Part shown: positions 12,488-26,000 of the stretch, piece after piece
Numbering within the stretch: the first letter of the stretch is position 1
How the letters are laid out: the number at the start of each line of letters is the position of its first letter
NCBI GenBank assembly: GCA_019914945.1
Contig: CM034101.1
Location: 15,201,188-15,265,187, forward strand
Reading direction: 5' to 3'
DNA from: Typha latifolia
Taxonomy: Eukaryota; Streptophyta; Magnoliopsida; Poales; Typhaceae
DNA length: 64,000 nt
Notes under the pieces: model-generated
What the model saw: only the letters and a program-made list of their open reading frames with translations
What the model was told of the DNA's origin: nothing
Databases searched by the model: none
Made by a program: the position numbers and the translations under genes

Positions 12488-14389
12488 TCACAGAGAATTA
12501 GCGGCTGACCCAAAAGTTCCCTGCTTGCATTGCCCAACAATAATGAGCAAAGTGCCATTTCTTGTTTCATCTAGCTTACTACAAAGCCGCCGTGGCACCT
12601 ATTCAATCAAAAGGTAAAACATATGCATCAGCTAAGAATTTATAAAGACAAAATTTCATCAAAATGAAACAAGCAAGACCAAGGTATTAACAAACCAAAT
12701 GCCATTTTTTGCTTAATGGAGTTCCCAAAACTTGAATTTCATCTACTTTTGGCAAAGGAGGAGATCGAGGAAAGCAGAACACTTTCCTCTTCAGGTCATC
12801 TCTCCCAGTAGCTCGTACATAAGAACCCTTTGTAATGTTACCATCCTTCCAAATATCTTTCAAGAAAAATAGAATCGGCTTCTTGCACACTGATCTGTAA
12901 GAATCCCTTGTGTCAAAATCAAACTCGTTCTTGTGACCAATCTTATTCCAAGCAATATAAGTCTGCTCGGATCTCTCCAAATCTCGTGGAAGAACAATGT
13001 TAGGGAACACTTGTACAACATAGCCCAGTGACACAGCAATAGTAAGCTTCCGGCTTTTATCATAAGCAATAGCACGCTGCAAAAAACTATGTGGATCTGT
13101 CTTCATAGCCTTTGTAAAAAGCACAAGGCTTTCAAGGGAGCTCAAGCCAGGGTAAAAGGAGTCAACAGTCTCAACATGATGGATTGATATAAAAGGAGCA
13201 ATAGGATGAGCAGCCAAAAGTCCATGTGCATTCCCCCTAATATCCCACTGAGATAACAAAGAAGAACAAACAGCAATATTGGTAATATTCCTATTCAATA
13301 AGATACTAGTTCCAATGATCATTCATCGTCCCAATCCAATGACATGCAGACATTACGTTCAGTTGATAAAGAAGTTAACTTGACGGCGAAAATTAAGAAC
13401 AAATATATCAAGAATCCGAAATGTACCTGATGGAAACCATGCTCGCGAGTTAAGGGGACTCCGAGCTCGGAGATGCAGGCATGCAGCCGGTCGTCACTCC
13501 CGTAGAGCCGGGGGTACCTCTCAAGGCATCCATCCTGCATCGTCGCAAGGGCCTCGGCGAGCGGGTAGCTGAGGGCGATGCCACCGCCGCCGAATGCCAT
13601 GGAATGGCTGAAATAGGTGTTTGCAGAGTGGCTCTCGGACGGCGCCCCGACGTAGACCATCTCGGTCCAGTCGTACTTGGCGAGCACGGCGACGAGGTTG
13701 TCGATGCAGACGATGGTGTCGTCATCGACGAGCACGAACCACCGTGCCGTGGGGTGGCCGAGTCGGAAGCTCTCGGCGACGATGCGGGCTATGCGGAGGC
13801 CGGATGGGTGGCCGGTGGGGTTAGTATAGCGGAACCGGGAGATGTCCTCGGAAACGCGAATCGGAGGGAGGAGAGCGTCGTCATCGTCCTTAGCTAGAGG
13901 GAGGTCGTCGAGCCAGACGTGGCCGTGCATGGAGGAAGGGCGCCACCATAGGCGGAGGAACTCGCGGCGGCGCCGCCAGAGGTGCGCGGAACCAGCGATG
14001 CCGAAGACGAGGTGGCGAGCTGCGAGAGGGGAGGAAGAGGAGTGTCCGTCTTGCGAGTCCGAGGAGGTTAGGGTCTCTGAAGAGAGGAAGGGGTCGCGGA
14101 AAGGAGGAGGAGGAGGAGGAGGAGGAGGAGGGGAGAATAGAGGAGAGAATAATGGAGGAGGGGAGGAGATGGAATGAAAGCGAGTCCACGAGAGGAGGGA
14201 AAAGGAGGTGGACGGAGAGGATGGCGAGGATGAAGAGGAGAATACGAGGGAGAGCCAAGCGGCGGTGGTGAGGAGGAGTGCAAGGAAGGCCGCGGCGGAG
14301 GAGGCGATACGGCAGCGGCGAAGAGGGCGGAGGGAGGCGGTGGGGAGGAGGGCTGGTTTCATCGTCGTCATCTTCGTCGTCATCGTCAT
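12488..14389 (-). CDS. DUF604 / Fringe-like glycosyltransferase (type II membrane protein)
   Basis: Three exons were read: 14389-13427, 13247-12696 and 12598-12488, all in phase 0, giving 541 residues. The product has a short basic N-terminus, one membrane anchor at about residues 30-51 and a Ser/Pro-rich stem with a run of ten prolines. A lumenal catalytic domain follows, with the GxxG-type start HLVFGIAGSA, the metal/nucleotide-sugar motif VLVDDDTI, GGGGIALS and the YGSDDRLHACISELGVPLT segment. Exon 2 continues with WDIRGNAHGLLAAHP and HHVETVD. The last exon supplies the family-typical VPRRLC ending after KKWHL. This matches the plant DUF604 group related to Fringe and beta-1,3-galactosyltransferases, probably in the Golgi. 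The acceptor sugar and substrate are unknown. The start was chosen at the first ATG in the long frame; several in-frame ATGs follow within nine codons. Confidence 0.88.
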
Positions 14390-14455
14390 AGTCTTCGCTC
14401 ATTTGCGCGAGGAGGAGACAGGGTTGTTATATTTTAGGTAGGAGAGGAGGGGAGG

Positions 14456-14464
14456 TATATATTT
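14456..14464 (-). promoter_or_regulatory. Putative TATA box of the DUF604 glycosyltransferase
   Basis: AAATATATA on the minus strand lies about 67 bases upstream of the chosen start codon at 14389. This leaves a leader of a few dozen bases. Called from position and motif only. Confidence 0.5.
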
Positions 14465-15726
14465 GGAAAGTGGAGAGTCCGATGGTGTAGTGGCGTTTCA
14501 AACTTTGAAGAGAAGAAGAAGGGAGAAAAATGTTTCGGAATCCTCCTTTTGGTTTTGGTGGTGAGGCCAGGAAAAGGAGAGAGAGTTGGCGGTGGTGGTC
14601 AGGTGTTTCATCGAGTGGGAGTTTCGGATGGGGAATACGAGGATCTGGGTCTTGGAAGCGTCGTGATGGAGATGGCTGTTCCCGGAGTCCACAGAGCGTC
14701 GAGTTGTTGCCTCTCAATCGGGCTATAGTTTTTAATCAAACTAAGGCCCAGAATAATTCACTTCAAAATGTTTTTATTTATTTATTAATAAGCTTAAAAA
14801 ATGATTGGCATGGAAAATATTTATAAAATATTTTTCGTTTTTTTAAGTTCTTTTTTTTTTCTTCTAAATTTGTTTATCTACTGCTTGAGCTACTTATTAA
14901 ATGGTGATAGAATATTATAGAAATAGAGGAACATCTCTTAAGGCGGGCGGGTATATAAGGGACTTGTATTCAATTATTTAGATGAAATAATAAAAAATTA
15001 AATAAGAATTCTAGTAATAATTTACCCATATTCTCAAAATGTCCCGTCTGATTTTAATCAGACCTTCAAATGGCAAAAGGATATATTTCAAAGAAAAAAA
15101 ATGCCTAACTTGTAATAGAAAATCAAAATGATTTTGTTTAAAAAAAAATAAAAATAATGAACCTCTAACGTTATTTAGTTATTAAAAACAGAGGCAAATT
15201 ATTTGAATAAATTAATTTTGGTGGAGGCTTAGTTTAGTATTTGATCCGTGCATAGGGAATACTTATTTATAAATTATAATTTTTTTAAATACATTTTGCA
15301 GCCAAATGTTTATTTGTGCATATTTTAGTTAAATCTTACATAAGATAAGTTATGCATATTTTCTAAACAATATTTTTAGTATAATTAATATAATTATTTA
15401 AAATATAGTTAGTAACCAAACACAATTTTTTTTAAAAAATATTCAAAATAATTATTACATTTATATTTAAAAATAATAAAATACGAGTAAAATTATATAT
15501 ATAACAGGTGTATCGTACTTCCAACACTTTATACTTGTATCTAGAAAGATTGGAAAAATATAAACATTTTACTGGCATCCAGTCCTCCTGTACACCCATT
15601 GAAATACTTCCTTTTAATCTTTGGGCGTCCTTTTATTTTTATGCTAAAGAGCTAGATCGAGCCTCCCATATGCGTTGTTGTCCACTCATGCTTTGGTGCT
15701 TCCCAAAAGCATAATTCGGACATTGT
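14465..15726. other. Intergenic stretch
   Basis: The stretch is GC-rich near 14470-14710 (probable upstream region of the minus-strand glycosyltransferase) and AT-rich afterwards. Open frames around 14498-14826 on both strands overlap each other and match no known protein. No gene was recognised. Confidence 0.6.
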
Positions 15727-15975
15727 TGATTTTTTTTTTATCATTCATGAGCCCGAAGGCTAGATACAAAGGCACTTTAGGCCTTATCGAGCATTTAGCT
15801 ATCTAGTCTAGACTTTAAGTCATATGCGTCGTCAAACAATTGCTTCGAATCAAACGCTGTCGAGACCTGCTCCAAGCTGTTGCGTTGCCAAGTTGTTCTT
15901 TCAAGCTAACCGCACTGTCGAGCCATCAACCGAATCGAGCCAAGCTACCAAACTACTCAACTACCAAATATTTTT
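15727..15975 (-). mobile_element. 5'-truncated SINE, same family as the copy at 60.4-60.75 kb
   Basis: Read on the minus strand this segment corresponds to the 3' two thirds of the SINE at 60361-60769. It shares the stretch around GCTTGGAGCAGGTCTCG, the CGATTCGGTTGATGGCTCG stretch, the GCCTTCGGGCTCATGAATGA 3' end and a terminal A tract (T run at 15731-15739 on plus). The similarity ends near 15975, before the tRNA-like head, so the copy is truncated at its 5' end. The short apparent protein similarity between the two loci (MLRIKR..RDLLQAVAL) comes from this shared repeat and is not a gene. Confidence 0.65.
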
Positions 15976-16416
15976 ATAAGATACTTATCAACTCTACTAG
16001 ATCCGGACATTGGTTATCAATCTTTTGGTGAGAAAAAAAAACCATGTGAACGATTTCGTCTTTTATACACTTCATTCTAGTTCTCCTACTTATTTAGACA
16101 TGACATTAATGCGAGAATATCTCGAGCTTCCAGCTTTTAACAGCCGAGCTTATAAACATACACTTTGTGCTATGTTGGTGCTTGATTACCATCCGTGCCT
16201 CCCAACTTGTCAAATGTTTATTAGGAGCAGAAAAATTATTAAATTTTCCAATCATTTCTAGAGAGGAAAGGGTAACGAGCAACCAATATATAATAATAGA
16301 ACCTGTATTAACAAATCATTCAGATTCCATTCTAGTAATCAACAAAAAAAATAATTGTTTTTTAATGAAATATTTTGCACGCCGTAACCAATTTCTTCTC
16401 ACTTTGACTACTTTAC

Positions 16417-16447
<31 letters not shown>

Positions 16448-16797
16448 TTGATAAGCCCCTGCTTTAGAAAAGTGCGCAACTTAAAAGGGAAAATAATTTG
16501 TGTCCTGTAGAAGTTTGTTGTGGTTGGTGGGTCTTCTTTCCTCCCTCTCTCCTCTTTTAGCTAAATTGACTATGAGAGGGGAGAGACTCTTACCTCCGTT
16601 CTCCCATGTTATTCTCCTTAAAGATCTCACGACTATTGGAATCGTCGACTCCATAGTCTTTGTCGTCGATAACAGAGATATTTGGTTTCAGCCCTCATTA
16701 GCTCTCGTCTCTGTCCTAACAACGAGAGTGTTAGTTTTGTTCACTTGGCCACTCTAATTATGTAGTCGCCACCATCATTGGCCATCAGATTCATCCT

Positions 16798-16881
16798 TTC
16801 ATGTTGGTCGTGCCTACAAGATGTTCGATGAAATGCCTATTTGAATTATAGTCCCCTAGTCCATTATTATTGGTGCACGAT
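16798..16881 (+). pseudogene. Relic of a PPR (pentatricopeptide repeat) gene
   Basis: One frame reads HVGRAYKMFDEMPI, stop, IIVP, stop, SIIIGAR. This follows the plant PPR signature (A.K.FDEMP.R..VSW...I..) with the expected Arg replaced by TGA and the expected Trp replaced by TAG. Both changes are single transitions from plausible codons. Flanking sequence (about 16500-16800) has no longer PPR array that I could read, so only a short, dead remnant is supported. The similarity is seen in the sequence; the family assignment rests on the known motif. Confidence 0.45.
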
Positions 16882-17845
16882 TGCAAGTGACAGTGTCGTG
16901 TTCTCTTTGTTAAACCGGATATGAATTCTTGATATCAAACCAAGGGGTCGTGACTATCTATCACTTGCTTTGCATCCATGTAACGATGAACAAATTGTTT
17001 AGTCTTATACCTTTATACCTTTCAAGGATACAATCTGATGAGACTCTATACTCGTAGGGTTCTCATAAAAGTAGATTATTGCAGGATTGTAACATTACAT
17101 TAATTGTGGGTTTGACGACCACAAGATGCCTAACATTCTTTAGTCTACATTATTTTATTTAGTCTCTTGCCACAATTCTATGCGACACCGGTGATATTGG
17201 TTAAGATGAAGACTTACTTTTGGGACAGGGGCTCTACTTTCTCTCTCTCTCTCTCTTTCCCTCTGAGTGCCCACTTTCTTTTTTAATTTACTTGATAATA
17301 TTTTTTTATTATATTTTGATTTGTGTTTAGCTAAGTGTAAAACTTATCTTTTAGAAGGCCATCCATCCTATCCTATCCCTACTTATATTCTTATGTCAAA
17401 TTGTAATCGTCTTTTTAAAATTTATTTTACCGCTAATTAAACTGATCACCTCTGCAATCGTTCCATAAAATACAAGAAAACAAGAAAGAAAAGAAAAGAA
17501 AATAAAACAATCCTCAGATACTCCAGTAGTCCACAAGAAATAAAATCAACGTCCCGTTCTCGGGATACATGGGTCTAATAATTGGCACGAATCTGACAGG
17601 TAACCTGAAAAAAAAATTAGGAAATTTTCAAATAACACCCTATACTTCCAGTATTTTTCAGATTAAAATGCAGTTTTAAGGATTTTGTAATTTAAGCCAC
17701 TATAATTTTCTTATAACATTCAAGTTCTGAAACTCTATTATTATTTTCAAATAAAATATATTAAATAAAAAAACGTTATATTAAAATACTAAAGATGAAT
17801 TTAAAATAACTAAATTATCCTTTGATGAAATAAGATATGGTGGTT

Positions 17846-17846
<1 letters not shown>

Positions 17847-17883
<37 letters not shown>
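17847..17883. repeat. TA microsatellite
   Basis: About 18 TA units upstream of the long-chain base kinase promoter. Confidence 0.9.
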
Positions 17884-17885
<2 letters not shown>

Positions 17886-18466
17886 GATATTTAAATCTAA
17901 CATTTTTTCAAAAGTATTTTAAGACTTTAATCAGGGGAGTTACAGAAACTATAAATTAGGTTTTATAATAGTTAGTAAAAATAACAGTGAGATGTTATAT
18001 AAAAATCACAGGAAAGTAATCTAATTACAAAATTCTCAAACGGAATATTAATTAGAAAATAATTAAACTTGACGGGTGTTATTTGAAATTTTTCTTAAAG
18101 AATAATATAACATTAAAGATGAAATTTTAAAAAAAAATATAACTACTCTACATCAATAAATGCGCATTTACAGCAGTCAGTAGTCAGTACTAGGGAACGA
18201 CCGTAAAATGTTCACTTTGACGCGCGGTAACCTCACAGCGAGTGGCCGTATCTATGCCCTCCGGTGCCGATATAATACTCCGCGGGGCATGGGAGATGGC
18301 TTCTTCTTCTTCTTCTTCTTCTTCTTCTTCTTCTCCGCAGAAACTTGCTCACCTTTTTCTTTTGATAAATTTAATGTGAAGAAATAATAATTAGAAGGCA
18401 GAGAAAAAGACGAAATAGTCCCTTTACTACAGAGCCGGAACGCCGCTTCGTGTCCAATACGCTACA

Positions 18467-18477
18467 TATATAAATAG
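18467..18477 (+). promoter_or_regulatory. Putative TATA box of the long-chain base kinase
   Basis: ATATATAAATA followed by GCCAAT lies at the end of the intergenic region, just before a pyrimidine-rich leader that begins at about 18500. The spacing suits a start site near 18500, but no transcript evidence is available here. Confidence 0.45.
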
Positions 18478-18499
18478 CCAATAAATCTTTCTTATCGTC

Positions 18500-20039
18500 C
18501 TCCTCCTATTTGCCTTTTAATTTGTTTTTTTTCTTTCTTCCTCCTTGGCTTGGTTGTTTCCATTGTCTTTGGACCCCGGTTCTAGGGTTCTTCTTCGAGC
18601 CACGTTTGAGGAGAAACAGAGCTTGGTTTGGCACGATCTCGCGCTCCTTTCTCTCTCGATTACTCCTCTCCTCGGAGCCCGCGGTGCTCGAGAACGAGGG
18701 TTTGTTCTTGGCCTCCGCATCGGATCGATCTCCCGTGGTCGATCGGGCGGATGGGAGCTCAATCGCAGGTGCTGCCCCTTTGTTCTCCTCTGATTGATTC
18801 TTGATCCAATTGCGAGAAATGCTTTTGATTTTCTTTTTTTTTTTGGCGATCTCTTGTTTCCCTCCGTTATAACACGGCAGGATTGATTGTTATGTTTCGC
18901 AATTGTTGGTTCTGATGGAATTATTTTGACGAGATCCGAGCTCAGAGATATTGATTTCAGGGTTGGTGGATTGTTAACTTTTAAATTGTTATTTTCCGTT
19001 GAATTCACGCGGAATCTGAAAGGGATAGTCGTATTCTAGCTAATATTTTTTTTATAAGAGTTCTTTTAGGTCCTTGAATTGAATAGGAGGAAGTGAACTA
19101 TTACATTATTAATATCTTTTCTCTAATCCTTGTTTGAATTTTATAGTGGTTGTTAGAACAGAATCTTCTGTTAGGTGAAGGTAGGTTGAACTATTGAAGA
19201 GGATTGAAAACCGTTGTTGATTAGGACTCTTGCATTTCCTGAAGTCTTTAATCCTGCTTAAAGAACTACTATTTAATATGTTGTTTGCGAGGCTAGATAT
19301 ATTGGGTGTGCTCGTTAGAGATGGCAAAACTTCTTAATTTCAAAGGGTATCAGAAGGCTATCCTTATTTTAATTGGTAACAATTCATGATGCTGCATCCA
19401 AGCTATATCGAAACCTTGTGAGTGTTCATTCTTGGGCATTTACGTAGTTTTACATTCTTCTCTCGTCATGCTTTTTCTATGAAAACATTTTGGCTTTCTG
19501 ATCTCAAAATAAGCTCATGCAGAAGTTCTAGGTATAATTTTCCACTTCTCCTGCAATTATAATAAATAGGATTTGCGACATTGCTGGATTTTGGTCATTC
19601 TTATTTGGTTATTATGTTCATACCAATAAGGTCTGAGGAGAATAGAGATTATGAAAATGACTTAAAGAGGCGACTGATACTAAAATCTAGCATTTTTGCT
19701 GTATTGCCAAATCAACTTATAAATCTGCCACTATATCTAGGATTGTCAAATTTCAAGAATCAAATTATTATTATAATGTCCAGCTGAGAACCTGCCTCTC
19801 TCTAACCGTTTCGAGCCATCCTAACTTATTACATGAAAACAAGTGTTTTAAATACTTCATCGAGACATTAATTTTCTGCCGGATGATGTACTCAGTTCAT
19901 GGATGACAACATATGATACCTTCTGTTGCAGGTTTCACTATTACACTGACTTTTTCTCATGGGTTCTAAGGAGTGATGCTGACATGCTCCATTATATGCT
20001 ATTTGTAACCATGTACTGAGCTCCACATAGAAGATTGAA
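18500..20039 (+). other. 5' untranslated leader with an intron, long-chain base kinase
   Basis: The leader begins in a C/T-rich stretch near 18500. Because the coding frame starts only at 20040, the leader is probably split. An acceptor is visible at 19930-19931 (TTCTGTTGCAG), so 19932-20039 would be the second leader exon, and the donor should lie near 18770-18850. Open frames at 18510-18797 lie in this leader and have no family match. A long first intron in the 5' UTR is common in plant housekeeping genes. The exact donor is not fixed. Confidence 0.4.
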
Positions 20040-23000
20040 ATGCAGAAGTCAGACCATCATCATCAAAATGTTGGTTCCCCAAGGCGCTTATCCCAGCAGT
20101 CTAGTCGTCGCATGAGTAGCAGACGCTCTCAAACAGCAACAGGGCAGCATTCTTCTCCAACTGTATTTCCGGAGAAACGAAGCAAGAAGAAATCTTTTAA
20201 GCAGAAGGATCCACACACTGTTGATATAGATTCTGAAAAGGCAAAGGCACATGAGCACAGAATTGATATAGGAGATGAGAAGTCTGACTTATTAGGATAT
20301 GAAGTTTTCTCCGGAAAGCTCATTCTGGATAAGAAAACAAAAAGTATGAGTGGGGATGAGAAAGATAATTCGGGAAGTAGAAACACTAATGGCACTGATG
20401 CGAGACTTACGAGCAAAACCCTGATATGGGGTTCTAATATGCTTAATCTTGAGGATGTCATATCAGTAAGCTTTCAGAGAATATGATTTTAATTGTTTTG
20501 GCTGAATCTGTGATTGCAATTATTGATGATTGTGCCCTATAAACCTATGCTTCTTTTTAAACTTTGACAGGTGTCTTATAATGCTGGTCTTCGACATTTC
20601 ACAGTGCATGCATACCCTGTTAAGAAGAGATCATGTGGGCTTTCTTGCTTTGTAAAGCCTCAACGAGTTCAAAAAGACTTCCGGTTCTTAGCTTCTAATT
20701 CAGAGGAAGCCATTCTGTGGGTTACTGGCTTTGCAGATCAGCAATGCTTTATAAATTTCTTACCTCACCCTATGGTCTCTGCTAAGAAGCAGGCTTCTGA
20801 TATATTAGCAAGTGAGGTTCCATTTGATCAACCATATATCAAATGTAGGAGTCCACCAAAGATACTTGTGATACTGAATCCTCGATCTGGACATGGTCGA
20901 TCTAGTAAAGTTTTCCATGGAAAAGTTGAGCCCATCTTTAAGGTATGCTTTATCTAATGAATTGATGCTGATTCAGTACTTGCCGGAGCTTAGACCATTT
21001 TGTGAGAGCTTTTCATACATTCTTTTTTGTTGACATGGAAATCTTGGTTGCTTTTCATTATATATTATGTTTGTGTACTTTGAAGTTTTAACTAACATAA
21101 AACAAGGAGCACTCTTTGTAAAAGAGAACATCAATATATACTGTATGCTATTAGACAACCGATATTTTCTTTTCCTGGTAAATTGCTGATCCCTGTAGAT
21201 TGACATCTAGATATGCTATATGACTCGGCACAAAATTAATTTCTAAATGCTAATTTCACTAGAATGACATATAGAAGAAAAATAAATTTAGCTTCTAAAC
21301 TTGTTAATCTCCTGAAATAAATATTATTAATTAACTTTTGTAATAGTGCGAGCTGCCTTTCCTTGTCTCAGCTTGTCCTGATTTTATTGCTTTTTCATTT
21401 GCCCTTTGCTTATTTTGAGCAGTTATGTAATTTTGTAAGTTGTTTGACGTGAAATAAAAGGTGCTATCATATTACAGAGCTTCAGTGTCCAATAACTAAT
21501 TTTTTTAAACTGGTGACAGGTTGCAGGTTTCAAGATGGAAGTAGTTAAAACAACACATGCAGGTCATGCAAAAACTATTGCTTCTACTGTTGATTTCAGC
21601 ACATGCCCTGATGGTACATTTGCACTATTTCAGTTCTCTTTACTGTACCCTAATGACATTCCAATACATTTGGTTTACATTACTTCAAATGTTTTGTAGG
21701 AATTGTATGTGTTGGAGGTGATGGAATTGTAAATGAGGTCTGTCTCCACTGTATCTTCTATTAAGCTCTTATTTGAGTACACTGATTTTATCATAACTTG
21801 TCAAAATTTTGTAGTTAGTATGTGGGTTTTCTGGTTAGTAGATGAGATCTATAGAGACTCCTCTACTGACCAAACTAGTTTACCTCATTACCCTTTATGG
21901 TGTCAAAATTTTCATCTTTGATCTGTTTGTCGAATTATTGTTTATCACAAATTTAACTCCACACATGGTTAGTTTTCTGAAACATCATTTGCCATTGATA
22001 TATGGTTATTCCCTCTTACATGATTGTTAAGTTATATTTCTCATTTTTCTTAGGAGCCTTTTTTCTATTAGCTTGCTTGAACTAAAGCACTTCTTTCTAT
22101 GCATTATATGGATACACAAAATTTTCAAGTCAAAGCAAAGTTTCTGACTTTCTTCTTATCTTGAACTAGTGCTACTCTCAGCTTCTTCATCATACCTAGA
22201 ATTTCTGAGCACCGTATATGTTGTGATCACATTCTTGCACTCGGTAAATTTTTAGGTATAAAAGCTGTATGGCAGTGAATTTCTTAAATGTACAATTATG
22301 CATGCTTTGTTTTTCTGATAAAGTATAAACTAGCATCACTCATCTGGACTTTTAGATTACCATTTTTTATGAGAGATCTCAAAATACTTGCATTGGCTAG
22401 TAATTTCATATCAAAAATTTCATAATTAGCTGACTGTAACTCCAATACCATGATCCTTAGAGCTAGCTAAACAGACAAAATTATGACTAGAAGCCCCGAA
22501 TATAGCTTCGATGTATGTTGCGTCTATATCCTTTTTACTGCCAGTGCATTTGTGTTTCTATCTGGCTCTTCACAACATTGGGCATATATTACATAAATCA
22601 ATTCATCACCTTTCTCCTTCATATGTACTATATCCATGTCTAGAGGAACTTTTGGAGGGTTGCACATAGTTTGCATGAGCCTAAATTCCAATCAATAAGG
22701 TATAACTGCGAATTAGCCGCATTTCATGGCACACCCCTTTTTCCCATGTTTTCCTTGACTAGGAACTAGCCACCTGTTCTTTGAGGATTAGCAATGAGTT
22801 GATACTGGGCATGAAAGTTTGTCAATTTTTGCTGATATATTTTTCAAGTTGGAGTTGCATTCTTCTTCCATATTGTTGGTTGGTGATCCTTTCTGCTGTA
22901 ATTAGACATTATTGAACAAATTTTTAGCGATTAGGAACCTCAATCTCCATCTCCAATCATTGCTTTTCTTTTTGAGGCTTACACCTGTGGTACATATGCC

Positions 23001-26000
23001 TAATATTTATTGCCATTTCATAATAGAAATAATCAATGCATGACCAATTATTCAATTTTATATTTGGGACTTGAATGATCATATTCTAATGCAGGTTCTT
23101 AATGGTCTTCTTAGTAGAGGTGATCAGAGGGAAGCTATTTCCATTCCGATTGGCATAATTCCAGCAGGTTCTGACAATTCACTTGTCTGGACTGTTCTAG
23201 GAGTTAGAGATCCAATTTCTGCTGCAATGGCAATTGTGAAGGTAATCAATCATGCAATACAATCACTTTATTGTTAATAATGTTGCCACGATTCAAGCTA
23301 TTTTTTCTGCTTTCTTTCTTTCTTTCTTTCTTCCTGAACATGTTTTTTTTCTTTATTTTGTTACTACATCTGATGGTGATTATCAATAGAAAAACTGGTA
23401 GCCAATATCATTATGCACGCACCCAGCTTGCTTGATATTTTTAGAACTGGGTGAGTGAATCTAAATGCATTTGCAATTGTTTATTCTTAAGCAAATGAAG
23501 TGGGAAGCTTACTGGATGGCATATATTATATTATTATTTTTCTGGTTAGGACAAGGGCAGGTCCATGATATTTAGGGGGATTAGGCTTGAGAAAATATAA
23601 AATTTATCTTGAAACAGTGACATGGTTTAGAATCTTTGGATCCAGGTACTGATATTCTTTTTGTTTATAGACAAAGGCTTTATCTATCCTTGTGAATGAT
23701 TTACCAGACTGGAAATTTATAGAAACCCTGAAGAATATTGATATGCCTCTCAGCTAGACTTTAAGAAATATTAGAAGAGGAATTTTGCAGAGTAACAATT
23801 CTATTTGGTGATTATTTCAAGTGACTTCTCAGAATTAGAAATCAAGGAGATCTCAGAGAAATAACATGAAAATTGGAGATAAGGGTGAGGAAGAGACATA
23901 TGGGCATACTGCTGGGCCGTGACAATAGCCTCCAAATAATGTTTCTGTAAATTCAAAATTCATACAGCTGCTTTCTTTGTTTAAGTAAAGACCTTAAAAG
24001 TATCTTTCTTGAAGCCTAATCTTGAAGATTAGATTAAGTCCTCCTAACGATGTATCTTGTACAGTCGAGCTAGATATGTGGGTTAAGATTGAAAGTGGAG
24101 GTAGACATATAAGATAAGTTGGCAAGGTTTCTTCTTGGAATGTACTTTGTTACATTTGTGCAAGTTTTTCATAACTATTTTGGCATATCTGGGCATAATA
24201 CTGTTACATATTATATTGCCGATGTTGACATAACATTTGTTGGTCACAGGGGGGCCTTACAGCTACAGATGTTTTTGCAGTTGAATGGATTCAATCTGGG
24301 ATCATTCACTTTGGAACAACAGTTTCATACTTCGGTTTCCTCAGTGATGGTAACTATACATTTTCATAGAAGTCAAACTTGATTATTTGATCTTGACTTG
24401 ATTTTGCTCTCTTATTCTGAAACATGCACTCTTAGTTATTTGTTTTACATGTTAGATGGTCTATGGTTCTTCAATCTTCAGATCTTAGTAACTCAAACCC
24501 TGCTATTGTAGTGCCAGATATTGTCGATTATCAGCCTACAATATCTTGCTTTGTTGTTAATCAAAATATGGGCTTACCTGGTCATGCATCGTTTCGATAG
24601 GCCTTGCTTTCTGGTGAGTGAGGCTGAGCATAATTATCATCTTTGCCTCCGAATATTACATATACTATCATTGAAATTTCACTGTACACGTTTTTTTTAT
24701 GACAGTCTGGAGTATTTAATGTAGGAGCTCCTCAAATTTATGAAAATTGAATTCCTCAAGCTTATGAAAATCAGACTTCAGTTTTCCAGATATTCTTTAT
24801 AATGCACAGGGGGTGAGTACCCCCTGTAGCTGCGTATCAGAAACACAATATTCTTATACAGATATGAGTTAAACTATCAAGGAGGTTTCTAAAATGGGGC
24901 ACACTTTGATATGGCACCATCAGATAACAGTTTATGTTTCCGTATTGAGTTTCTTAATTCTTTTACTAGACTATGCAAGATACTATAACTATAGTTATTT
25001 TTCCTGTAAAGTGATAGATAATCAGAGTTAGTTGTTTGATGGTTATCTGCTCAGACAATTTAAATTTTTATTGCTTGAATTAGTTGTGGTGGTAATAAGT
25101 CCACTAATTATAGATGAACCTTCATCTCCTTTAATTGATTTAGTTTTGGGCTGGCTCATGGTCAAGCTTGTGGGCCAGCTGTAAATTTTGGATTCACTTT
25201 CTGGTAGATCCAAAGAGAATAATGAATGTATGGACTGCTCCACTCAGCCCACCAAGTTGGGTCTGAATACTTCTTCAGGGATCTCCCAACTTCAGTCTGA
25301 TCTCCTAATTAAGTTTCCTGAATCTTTTCACTTTTCATTTAATTGATGATGACTGAGTATTTGAATATAAACTACATCTATCATTATTATTTTTTTCTTT
25401 TTTGCAGTTCTGGAACTATCCGAGAAATATCAGAAGCGATTCGGTCCTCTTCGATATTTTGTGGCTGGTTTTCTGAAATTTCTATGCTTGCCCAAGTACA
25501 GTTTCGAGTTGGAGTATCTTCCCATCTCAAAGGAATCTGACTCCCAGAAAAGGGCTTCAGAAGAGCAAGAAAAGATTGACATGTCAGATTTCTATACAGA
25601 CATAATGCTAAGGTCTAGAGCAGAAGGCATTCCAAGGGCTTCCAGTTTATCTAGCATTGATTCGATTATGTCTCCTAGCAGAATGTCAGGAGACTTGGAT
25701 ACAACAGGTAGTACACTTGCAAGCAATGAGCCATCTGAGTACGTCCGTGGAATTGATCCCAAATCAAAGCGATTATCCTTGGGGAGAACTAATATAGTTT
25801 CAGAACCGGAAGAAGTCCTCCACCCACAACCTCACATTTCATCCAACTCTAACTGGCCAAGAACCAGATCAAAGTCAAGGACAGATAAAGCTTGGACAGG
25901 ATTGACTGCTACCAATGATTCCAGGTCTTCATGGGCAGCCACAACAATGTATGACAAGGAAGACAACTCTTCAACAGTGTCAGATCCTGGGCCTATCTGG

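Larger units (their letters stand above)
15976..18460. other. Intergenic stretch with microsatellites and relics
   Basis: The stretch contains a TTA repeat (about 16420-16447), a CT repeat (about 17236-17256), a TA repeat (about 17847-17883) and a CTT repeat (about 18300-18335). Apart from the PPR relic listed separately, no coding sequence was recognised. The last 250 bases are the probable promoter of the long-chain base kinase. Confidence 0.6.

Noticed and set aside
13481..14402. Several long frames opposite to and overlapping the glycosyltransferase exon
   Set aside because: They arise from GC-rich coding DNA and GGA/CCT repeats. Only the DUF604 frame has family motifs and splice continuity.
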